DNA from: an uncultured Veillonella sp.
GTDB lineage: Bacteria > Bacillota > Negativicutes > Veillonellales > Veillonellaceae
Reading direction: 5' to 3'
Assembly (NCBI GenBank): GCA_900549805.1
Contig: URPV01000001.1
Span: 15,921 to 79,920 of the forward strand
DNA: 64,000 nt
Part shown: positions 52,675-59,634 of the stretch, in pieces
How positions within the stretch are numbered: position 1 is the stretch's first letter
Layout of the letters: each line of letters begins with the position of its first letter
Notes under the pieces: generated by a model
What the model saw: only the letters and a program-made list of their open reading frames with translations
Told to the model about the DNA's origin: nothing
Databases searched by the model: none
Position numbers and translations under genes: made by a program

Positions 52675-52703
52675 ATTATGCTACTTCTTTTTAGAGCGGT
52701 CAA
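52675..52703 (-). promoter_or_regulatory. aro operon promoter
   Basis: On the minus strand TTGACC (52703-52698), a 17-base spacer and CATAAT (52680-52675). The predicted transcript start is about 25 bases ahead of the leader peptide ATG. Confidence 0.75.
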
Positions 52704-52802
52704 GTGTTTTTTGAGAAAAGACATTAAATAGACTGGAATGTGTATATGTATTTAGACTTGTATTATTATTATTATTATGAAGGTCTTCCGAGTGCTTGTT
52801 CA

Positions 52803-52859
52803 TAGGGGGGTTCTGTGGTTTATGGGAAATCCCCCCTAGCTTGCTAGGGGGATTTTTTG
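52803..52859 (+). terminator. terminator with a competing upstream arm ahead of the GH3 gene
   Basis: AATCCCCCCTAG (52828-52839) and CTAGGGGGATT (52844-52854), with one bulge, are followed by T6. Upstream TAGGGGGG (52803-52810) is perfectly complementary to CCCCCCTA (52831-52838), so two exclusive hairpins can form. A TTATTA microsatellite (52760-52778) lies before it. What transcript it ends is unclear. Confidence 0.6.
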
Positions 52860-52901
52860 TATAGTAAAGATACTAACTATCCTATCTAGAAAGGCATACC
52901 T

Positions 52902-54053
52902 ATGAAATTAAAATCCCTTTTAGGCTTATCACTAATGGCCCTTACCCTGCCTCTTGTGACAGCTTGTTCCAACCCCTTTTCGCAAGGGCAAGAGGCCACC
53001 TATGCTTCCGTGAGTCAGAATCAGGATACGCCTGAAGCTAAGGCTAAGACCCTAGTTAAGTCCATGTCCAATGAGGAGAAGGTGGGGCAGCTCCTCATCT
53101 TTGGCGTCTACGGTACAGAGGCAAATGATGACTCCAAGTATATGATCAACTCCTATCATCCAGCCGGTATTATCCTCTTTGACCGCAATATGAAGGACCC
53201 AGACCAGGTGAAAACCTTAATTGGTCAGTTGAAAGATACCTCCAAAGCCAATAGTTCTATCCCCCTCTTCATGGCCATAGATCAAGAGGGTGGAGCCGTT
53301 ACCCGCATGGCGGATAGCTTGGTACAGGCACCTCCCGCTCAGGTTTTGGGGACGGAATCTGTCGATAAAGCTGTGGATTGGGATCAAAAGTCAGGAAAAG
53401 AACTCAAGGATTTGGGCTTTAATCTCAACTTTGCCCCTGATGCGGATATGGGGCTCACATATGGCCGCTCCTATTCTTCGGATGATCCTAGTAAGGTTGT
53501 AGAGTATGCTTATGCTGTAGGCCAAGCCTATCATGATCAAGGGCTCTTCTTTGCCTATAAGCACTTCCCGGGCATAGGGAAGACTGATGTAGATCTTCAT
53601 GCTGATTCTAGTCGGGTGACAGCCTCTAAAGAAGTTCTCATGAATAATGATGCCAAGGTCTTCCAAGATTTGATCGGTAAGACTGAAAGTAACCAATACA
53701 TGGTTATGGTTTCCCATGCCATCTACCCAGACTTAGATTCTGACAACCCGGCATCCCTCTCTAAGGCTATTATGGTTGACCTCCTACGGAACCAATTTAA
53801 CTACCAAGGGGTGGTTATTATCGATGACCTAGAAATGGGGGCCCTAGCTAATCACTACTCCTTTGGAGATATGGCCGTTAAATCCGTCAATGCAGGTGGA
53901 GATCTTCTCTTGGTTTGCCAAGACTATGGTCATATGCGAGAAGTTTATAAGGGGCTCTTAGAGGCCGTTGCATCTGGTACTATATCCCAAGACCGCCTAG
54001 ATCAAGCTGTTACTCGGGTTCTAACCATGAAACTATCCCGTGACGACATGTAA
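52902..54053 (+). CDS. nagZ: lipoprotein glycoside hydrolase family 3 (beta-N-acetylhexosaminidase type)
   Basis: A 383-residue exported enzyme. The N-terminus has a lipobox (PLVTAC, Cys at about residue 22). The GH3 barrel shows SNEEKVGQLLIFGV, PAGIILFDRN, AIDQEGGAVTRM, the catalytic-loop motif KHFPGIGKTDVDLHAD and nucleophile Asp in VVIIDDLEMGAL. NagZ-type enzymes remove GlcNAc from peptidoglycan fragments. Lipid anchoring suggests action in the periplasm or at the envelope. It lies alone between the aro leader and nrdB. Confidence 0.9.
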   Translation: MKLKSLLGLSLMALTLPLVTACSNPFSQGQEATYASVSQNQDTPEAKAKTLVKSMSNEEKVGQLLIFGVYGTEANDDSKYMINSYHPAGIILFDRNMKDPDQVKTLIGQLKDTSKANSSIPLFMAIDQEGGAVTRMADSLVQAPPAQVLGTESVDKAVDWDQKSGKELKDLGFNLNFAPDADMGLTYGRSYSSDDPSKVVEYAYAVGQAYHDQGLFFAYKHFPGIGKTDVDLHADSSRVTASKEVLMNNDAKVFQDLIGKTESNQYMVMVSHAIYPDLDSDNPASLSKAIMVDLLRNQFNYQGVVIIDDLEMGALANHYSFGDMAVKSVNAGGDLLLVCQDYGHMREVYKGLLEAVASGTISQDRLDQAVTRVLTMKLSRDDM

Positions 54054-54073
54054 TGTTTGTAAATAGATATGAT

Positions 54074-54142
54074 AAAGAGGCCCCAGGCCATCAGAGATAA
54101 CATTCCTGAAAGAGTTATCAATGTGACCTGGGGCCTCTTACT
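54074..54142. terminator. bidirectional terminator between nagZ and nrdB
   Basis: AAGAGGCCCCAGG and CCTGGGGCCTCTT form the outer stem, and GATAAC/GTTATC an inner one. T-runs are modest on each side (CTTACT and CTTTATC). Confidence 0.75.
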
Positions 54143-54202
54143 ATTGTAAGTTGCTCTAAACAATCAAAGTTTGAGCTTACTTTGGGGCTTTTTTAGAGCT
54201 TA

Positions 54203-55231
54203 TTATTCGAGATCATCAAAGTCAAAGGCAGCCGCTTTGGTGTAATTGGTTACCTTAGCTTCGAAGAAGTCTGTTTTTGTGTTGTTAAGGTTAGAGAAAC
54301 CTTCGATCCAAGCCATAGGGTTTTCCTTGATCTCAGGGTAGAGAATAGGGAGGCCAATAGCTTCAAGGCGGAGGTTAGCCAAGTACTTGATATAGCGTTC
54401 AATTAAGACATTGTTGAGTCCTAGAATCTTGTCATCCGTAATGTATTGGCCCCATTCGATTTCGTTTTCAGTCCCTTGGCGGATCATATCCCGCATTTCT
54501 TCTTCAAATTCCTTGGAGAAGAGGTCAGGTCGTTCATGGCGCAATTCCTTGATGATATTTTGGAAGAGAACCAGGTGGGTTACCTCATCTCGGTTGATGT
54601 ACTTGAAGATGGTGGAGGTAGCGGTCATCTTTCCTTGACGAGCCAATGTGTAGAAGAAGGAGAAACCGGAATAGAAGTAAATCCCTTCTAAGATGTAGTT
54701 GGCCATGACAGAACGTACGAAGTTTTGCTCTGTAGGATCATCGGAGAAGCGTTGGTAGTTGTCAGCGATGAAGCGGTTACGGGCCAAGAGGGTTTTATCA
54801 GTACGCCATTCATCATAGATTCGATCCCGGGTAACAGGATTGGTTACAGTGTCCAAGATATAGGAGTAGGATTGGGCGTGAATTTCTTCTTGGAAGGCTT
54901 GGATATTGAGAAGAGATGCCACTTCAGAAGCCGTTACGTAGCGGGATAGGTTAGGCAAGTTTTCGGATTGGATGGAATCCAAGAAGTTCAAGAAGGAAAT
55001 AATCTTGTCAAAGGCCCGTCGTTCGGAATCTGTAAGGTAGGGGAATTGTTTGATATCTTCGTTGAGAGAAATCTCTTCTGGAATCCAAAAGTTGTTGAGC
55101 ATGGTCCGATACATTTGGTTGGCCCAGTCGTACTTGATCCGGTTCCATTCGCGTAAATTGGTGGTATTCCCTTCAATCATAGATTGGGTGCCACGGTCGC
55201 CTTTTTCGTTGAATATAAGCTTTTTATCCAT
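54203..55231 (-). CDS. nrdB: class Ia ribonucleotide reductase beta subunit
   Basis: A 342-residue radical-bearing subunit. Metal ligands are visible in NFLDSIQSE, FQEEIHAQSYSYIL (Glu, His and the following radical-Tyr region), ILEGIYFYSGF and YINRDEVTHLVLF. It accepts electrons through the C-terminal tail ending in DFDDLE, which docks on NrdA. A dimetal-tyrosyl radical implies oxygen-dependent function, notable in a probable anaerobe. It follows nrdA by 96 bases with a hairpin in between. Confidence 0.94.
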   Translation of the reverse strand: MDKKLIFNEKGDRGTQSMIEGNTTNLREWNRIKYDWANQMYRTMLNNFWIPEEISLNEDIKQFPYLTDSERRAFDKIISFLNFLDSIQSENLPNLSRYVTASEVASLLNIQAFQEEIHAQSYSYILDTVTNPVTRDRIYDEWRTDKTLLARNRFIADNYQRFSDDPTEQNFVRSVMANYILEGIYFYSGFSFFYTLARQGKMTATSTIFKYINRDEVTHLVLFQNIIKELRHERPDLFSKEFEEEMRDMIRQGTENEIEWGQYITDDKILGLNNVLIERYIKYLANLRLEAIGLPILYPEIKENPMAWIEGFSNLNNTKTDFFEAKVTNYTKAAAFDFDDLE

Positions 55232-55291
55232 GAGTAAACCTTTCTTCCTGATCTGAATTTAGTAAAAAGTCCTTATCATTGCCCTAGAGGT

Positions 55292-55317
55292 TTCCTGATC
55301 GAATTCCTAATCAGGAA
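55292..55317. repeat. hairpin between nrdA and nrdB
   Basis: TTCCTGAT (55292-55299) and ATCAGGAA (55310-55317) are perfect inverted arms with a 10-base loop and no T-run. They could affect nrdB mRNA processing or ratio. Confidence 0.5.
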
Positions 55318-55327
55318 GTGGTACCAC

Positions 55328-57610
55328 TTAGGATGAACAAGATGTGCATTCATCCATTTCTAGGGATTGGTTCCGGATATAGTAAATGGATTTAACACCT
55401 TGCTTGTAGGATTCCATGTATAGGTCTAGGATTTCCTTAGCTTTCATTTGTGGTGTGATATAGAGGTTAAAGGATTGGGATTGGTCGATGTGCCGTTGAC
55501 GAATGCCACAGGCCTTGATGGACCATTGTTGGTCGATGGTATGTGCCTCTTTGTAGAGCCAGAAGGTTTCCTTGTTGAGGTCTGGCGCTGTCTTAGGTGT
55601 GAAGGATCCCTTCTTTTCTTCAATGAAGAACTTCTTGAAAATAGGGTCAATACCAGCGGTAGTATTGGCGATGTTAGAGGTGGACCCAGTTGGGGCTACA
55701 GCCATGAGGTAGCCGTTGCGGATGCCGTATTTTTTAACGTCAGCCGCCAGTTTTTGCCATCTTTCAGAGGTGTAACCACGACGGGTGAAGTATTCTCCGC
55801 TTTCCCATTCAGACCCTTTAAAGGCAGGGTAGGCGCCTTTTTCCTTGGCCAATTCCATGGAGGCCTTGATAGCGGCGTAGGCGATGTTTTCAAAGAGCTT
55901 GTCCGCTACTTGTAAGTGTTCTTCTGTTTCCCATTGAATCTTATGTTTTACTAGGTAGTGGTGATAGCCGGAGGTGCCTAAGCCAATAGCCCGGTACTTG
56001 TCCGAGGTGAAACGGGATTCAGGGACTGGGGCCTGGTTAATGGTGATAACGTTATCCAACATGCGGATTTGGAGGGCAATATTTTCCTCCAATTCTTCAT
56101 CGGAGGTTTGGCCCAAATTGATAGAGTTGAGGTTGCAGGTAACCATATCCCCCATGGAGGTTTTAGTAGTCAAGGTGCCGTCTTCGTTGACCTCTTCTCC
56201 AATGAGGTTGGTGAAGCCCACATTTTGAGCAATTTCTTGGCAGAGGTTGGATGCGTAAATCATGCCAGCATGCTTATTAGGGTTAGCTTCGTTGGCTGTG
56301 TCGCGGAAGAAGATGAATGGCGTTCCTGTTTCAACAGCGGATTTCATGATTTTCTTCATCATATCTAAGGCAGGTACTTCCAAACCGTGAAGGTTAGGAT
56401 CTTGTTCGCATTCGATATAGCGCTTGGTGAAAGCCTTGTCCTCTTTGGTATCGTAGAAGTCTTCCAGAGCCCAGCCCTTTACGCGTAAGATTTCATGTGG
56501 GTCGAAGAGTGTGAAGTTTTGACGAGCCTCTAAGCGCTCCATAAAGATGTTTGGAATGGAGAGGCCAGGGAAGATATCGTGGGCCTTACGGCGGTCATCG
56601 CCATTGTTGGTTCGCAGTTCTACGAATTCATAGAAGTCCTTGTGCCATACGTCCAAGGTGATGGTAGCACCGCCCTTGCGTTTGCCCAATTGGTCAACAG
56701 CGACAGCTGTATCATTATAAAGGCGAGCCCAAGGGATAACGCCACCAGAGGAGTTTTTAAAGCCCCGGATGTCGGAGTTGAGGGCCCGTACCTTGCCCAA
56801 GTAGATACCTAAGGCACCGCCGTGCTTAGATACGCGGGAGAATTTGGAGTTTACATCGTAAATGGACCAGAGGTTGTCGTCCACGCCGGAGATGAAACAG
56901 GAGGATAATTGGTGGAATGGGGTCCCTGCATTAGCCAAGGTTGGAGTTGCGGTAGTCATCTTGAGTTGGGACATGAGATCGTAGAACTTCTTGGCATATT
57001 CTACCTTCTTGTCGCCTTCTACAAGGGCTAGGTGCATAGCAATGGCCATGAAGCGTTCTTGTGGGAGCTCGAAGATTTCCTTATTAAAGCCTTTAACCAA
57101 GTAGCGGTCAGCCAGGAGCTTAACCCCCTCATAGTTGAAGAGATAGTCTCGTTTAGGTTTGATGTAATCGCCCAATTCTTGCAGTTCTTCTTCTGTGTAT
57201 TGGTCTACAAAGAAGGAGGCATATTTTTTCTCTTCTACCAACTTGTGGACTAAGTTAGGGAAGTTGCCATAGCCAAAGGCCTTATAACGACGGTTGATAG
57301 CAGCTTCTTTATAGAGGTCAAAGATAAAGAGGCGCGCTGCTACAAACTGCCAGTCTTGGTTCATGCGGTTGACTTGGTTGCCGAAACCGTCATCCACCTT
57401 TTGGATTACCTTTTCGATGGCCGTTTGAATCAAGGTCTTTTGAATTTGTGCTGTGGTCATGCCGTCTACGAATTGGAGTTTCGCATCCATTTCTAGCTCC
57501 ATAGGGTCACAGGAATCGAGGCCTAGGCAGGCGAAGGCAATCATACGTTTTGTCTTCTCTACGGATAGTGGCTCCACGTGACCATCACGTTTGGTAATCA
57601 TAATTTCCAT
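55328..57610 (-). CDS. nrdA: class Ia ribonucleotide reductase alpha subunit
   Basis: A 760-residue catalytic subunit that reduces ribonucleoside diphosphates. The N-terminal ATP-cone is present (residues about 1-90, VIQKVDDGFGNQ region). Core motifs are TPTLANAGTPFHQLSSCF, the radical cysteine region MVTCNLNSINLGQ, and APTGSTSNIANTTAGIDP. The last residues DECTSCSS carry the CxxC that re-reduces the active site. AAGGGAG precedes the ATG at 57610; a second ATG lies three codons on. It is transcribed with nrdB from a promoter upstream of a leader hairpin. Confidence 0.95.
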   Translation of the reverse strand: MEIMITKRDGHVEPLSVEKTKRMIAFACLGLDSCDPMELEMDAKLQFVDGMTTAQIQKTLIQTAIEKVIQKVDDGFGNQVNRMNQDWQFVAARLFIFDLYKEAAINRRYKAFGYGNFPNLVHKLVEEKKYASFFVDQYTEEELQELGDYIKPKRDYLFNYEGVKLLADRYLVKGFNKEIFELPQERFMAIAMHLALVEGDKKVEYAKKFYDLMSQLKMTTATPTLANAGTPFHQLSSCFISGVDDNLWSIYDVNSKFSRVSKHGGALGIYLGKVRALNSDIRGFKNSSGGVIPWARLYNDTAVAVDQLGKRKGGATITLDVWHKDFYEFVELRTNNGDDRRKAHDIFPGLSIPNIFMERLEARQNFTLFDPHEILRVKGWALEDFYDTKEDKAFTKRYIECEQDPNLHGLEVPALDMMKKIMKSAVETGTPFIFFRDTANEANPNKHAGMIYASNLCQEIAQNVGFTNLIGEEVNEDGTLTTKTSMGDMVTCNLNSINLGQTSDEELEENIALQIRMLDNVITINQAPVPESRFTSDKYRAIGLGTSGYHHYLVKHKIQWETEEHLQVADKLFENIAYAAIKASMELAKEKGAYPAFKGSEWESGEYFTRRGYTSERWQKLAADVKKYGIRNGYLMAVAPTGSTSNIANTTAGIDPIFKKFFIEEKKGSFTPKTAPDLNKETFWLYKEAHTIDQQWSIKACGIRQRHIDQSQSFNLYITPQMKAKEILDLYMESYKQGVKSIYYIRNQSLEMDECTSCSS

Positions 57611-57649
57611 AATTAGCTCCCTTTTTTACATATATGGATTATCTTGAGC

Positions 57650-57690
57650 AAAAAAAGAGGCGAACTACTATATCTAGTAGCCTTTCGCCG
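57650..57690 (-). terminator. terminator-like hairpin in the nrdA 5' leader
   Basis: On the minus strand GGCGAA and CTACTA pair with TAGTAG and TTCGCC (6+6 bp, three-base bulge) around GATA, followed by TC and T7. No gene upstream on this strand would need ending, so it may attenuate nrdA transcription. Confidence 0.65.
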
Positions 57691-57711
57691 AATTAATTAC
57701 AATATGTATGT

Positions 57712-57763
57712 ATTATACGATTTTTTTCAATCTGGTTTCAATAGGCAATTTTGAAAAAAATCG
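57712..57763 (-). promoter_or_regulatory. nrdAB promoter with 13-bp inverted repeat
   Basis: Minus-strand TATAAT (57717-57712) has TTGAAA (57741-57736) 18 bases upstream. CGATTTTTTTCAA (57718-57730) and TTGAAAAAAATCG (57751-57763) are perfect inverted arms around the -35. They could be an operator. No clear NrdR box was matched. Confidence 0.55.
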
Positions 57764-57958
57764 ACAAGAAACACAATTCACTAAACAATCATAATTTGAG
57801 ACTGCAATTCTTTTAACGCTGTAGGAGGTATTATAGTTGCTGCAGGCCTTGAGGCTTTAGTAGTCATTTGAGTACATATCGAGAAGTAAAGAAAGTAATT
57901 AAAATAAAAAATAGGTAGAAAATAAAATCTACTTAATGAATATGTGATAAAAATCATC
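57764..57958. other. AT-rich intergenic stretch with no recognised feature
   Basis: This is the outer part of a 423-base gap between divergent nrdA and the DAACS gene. It is AT-rich. I see no gene with a ribosome site, no RNA motif and no long repeat. Confidence 0.5.
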
Positions 57959-57988
57959 TTGACCAATATTAATACCTAGCAGTAAAAT
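57959..57988 (+). promoter_or_regulatory. probable promoter of the DAACS symporter
   Basis: TTGACC (57959-57964) and TAAAAT (57983-57988) with an 18-base spacer, 45 bases ahead of the start. Confidence 0.5.
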
Positions 57989-58033
57989 AGGTTTTGCAAA
58001 AAGTAAGGTATTGATTCTGTTTAGGAGGTTCCT

Positions 58034-59341
58034 ATGTCTCAACAAGATAATCAACAAGTTGAGCAATTAAAGCACCAGGTCATGGAGCAAAGTCGTGGCC
58101 AAGGCAAATTGCGTCAATTTATATTATGGTTTGCTGCCCTCATCATTGGTGGCATTTTGGGTTGGCTTAATATCCCATCTTTGAATGAGTTGTTTAATTT
58201 TATTGCGTCCGTCTTCACGCGCCTCTTCCAATTCATCGCCGTTCCAACTGTAGCCTTGGCGGTAATTACTACCTTGGCAGCCCTGGGTGCTAAAAGGGAT
58301 ACTAAGCGGATCTTTGGTCACGCTGTAACCTATACTCTTTTAACTACCATTGCAGCAGCAGCGCTTGGTTTGGCTCTTTTCCTCTTGATTGCGCCTGGTA
58401 ACTTGCCAGCTGACGTAGTGGGGGCAGGCGCCTCCGCTGTGCCTGAAAAATTGGGTCACATGTCCTACTATGACCACTTCTTATCCATTATCCCTAACAA
58501 TGTGATCAAACCATTTGTGGATGGCAATGTTTTATCCGTTATGCTCATCGCTGCATCCGTAGGGATTGCTTTCGCTTTTATGCCTAAGACGGAAAACCGT
58601 GATACCATCTTGAAGGGCTTACATGGCTTGCAAGAATTGCTCTTCCAATTGATCCGTGCCTTGATCTATGTCTTGCCTGTTGGTATCTTGGCCTTCGCTG
58701 CGCAATTGTCCGCACAAATTGAAGCAGGTGTTGTAGTAGGGGCCCTTGGTAAATATACCTTGGTTGTATTGGGTGGTAATATTATCCAATTCTTCGTGGT
58801 TATTCCAATCTTCCTTCTTTTGCGTGGCCTTAATCCTTTACACGTCTTTCGTAAGATGTCCCCGGCTGTAGCGGTAGCGCTTTTCACTAAGTCCTCCGCT
58901 GCAACATTGCCTGTTACCTTGGCTTCCGCAGAAAAGAACTTAAATGCTAAACCTGCCGTATCTCGTTTCGTATTGCCAATTTGTACGACCATCAACATGA
59001 ACGGTTGTGCAGCCTTTATCTTGGTAACCAGCCTCTTCGTTATGCAAAATGCTGGTATTGAATTGACGTGGGGCACAATGATTTCCTGGCTCTTCATCGC
59101 CGTATTAGCAGCGGTTGGTAATGCAGGGGTTCCAATGGGATGCTACTTCCTCACCCTCTCCCTCATGTCCTCCATTGGAGCACCAATCGGTCTCTTGGGC
59201 GTCATCCTTCCTATTTACACCATCATCGATATGGTGGAAACAGCAGAAAATGTTTGGTCTGATTCCGCTGTATGTGCTATGGTCGATAAAGACTTGGAAG
59301 GTAAGTTGGAAGACGACGGCCGTCACTTTGAAGCCCTTTAA
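58034..59341 (+). CDS. dicarboxylate/amino acid:cation symporter (DAACS family)
   Basis: A 435-residue transporter of the GltP/DctA/SstT fold. The re-entrant loop 1 Ser-rich motif is KSSAATLPVT and the TM7 motif is TTINMNGCAAFI, where most members have NMDGTA. The TM8 region VGNAGVPMGCYFLTLSLMSSIGAP is intact. The substrate is likely an acidic or small neutral amino acid or a C4-dicarboxylate. The altered TM7 motif makes the choice uncertain. TTAGGAGGTTCCT precedes the ATG. Confidence 0.9.
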   Translation: MSQQDNQQVEQLKHQVMEQSRGQGKLRQFILWFAALIIGGILGWLNIPSLNELFNFIASVFTRLFQFIAVPTVALAVITTLAALGAKRDTKRIFGHAVTYTLLTTIAAAALGLALFLLIAPGNLPADVVGAGASAVPEKLGHMSYYDHFLSIIPNNVIKPFVDGNVLSVMLIAASVGIAFAFMPKTENRDTILKGLHGLQELLFQLIRALIYVLPVGILAFAAQLSAQIEAGVVVGALGKYTLVVLGGNIIQFFVVIPIFLLLRGLNPLHVFRKMSPAVAVALFTKSSAATLPVTLASAEKNLNAKPAVSRFVLPICTTINMNGCAAFILVTSLFVMQNAGIELTWGTMISWLFIAVLAAVGNAGVPMGCYFLTLSLMSSIGAPIGLLGVILPIYTIIDMVETAENVWSDSAVCAMVDKDLEGKLEDDGRHFEAL

Positions 59342-59405
59342 TAACTCGTGAGTAGTCTAGGATCTATGAAAGCCCTTAGGTAATCTTAGAGATTCTATGA
59401 ATAAG

Positions 59406-59436
59406 AAACTCCCATCTTAGGATGGGAGTTTTTTTG
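59406..59436 (+). terminator. terminator of the DAACS gene
   Basis: AAACTCCCATC and GATGGGAGTTT around TTAG, followed by T-rich sequence. Confidence 0.9.
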
Positions 59437-59527
59437 TAGTGGGACCTTGCTATAGGGCTGTAATTAATCTTTATATCGAGAATTTTAGGTGAAATGTGAT
59501 AGCAGTCATACTAGACGGGCACTTTAG

Positions 59528-59536
59528 TGATATAAT
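59528..59536 (+). promoter_or_regulatory. extended -10 promoter of the activase gene
   Basis: TGATATAAT gives an extended -10 about 100 bases upstream of the ATG. No good -35 is seen. Confidence 0.5.
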
Positions 59537-59634
59537 ATACAGTGTTAGTCGTGTATCCAAAATTCAAAGAGATTCATGATAGCCATTACTTCCTATTCTG
59601 TGTTTGCACGTGTGTGCTGAGAAATGAGGTCTAC

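Noticed and set aside
52777..52839. 20-codon plus-strand frame containing Trp-Phe before the GH3 terminator
   Set aside because: It has no Shine-Dalgarno (only TTATTA repeats precede it) and no run of regulatory codons, so it is not proposed as a second leader peptide.
57695..57716. NrdR box near the nrdA promoter
   Set aside because: The ACATACATATTGTAAT stretch (minus strand) is only loosely similar to the consensus and no second box at the usual spacing was found.
57781..57966. 61-codon minus-strand frame in the nrdA-DAACS gap
   Set aside because: It starts with TTG, has no ribosome site and is simply AT-rich; nothing supports translation.
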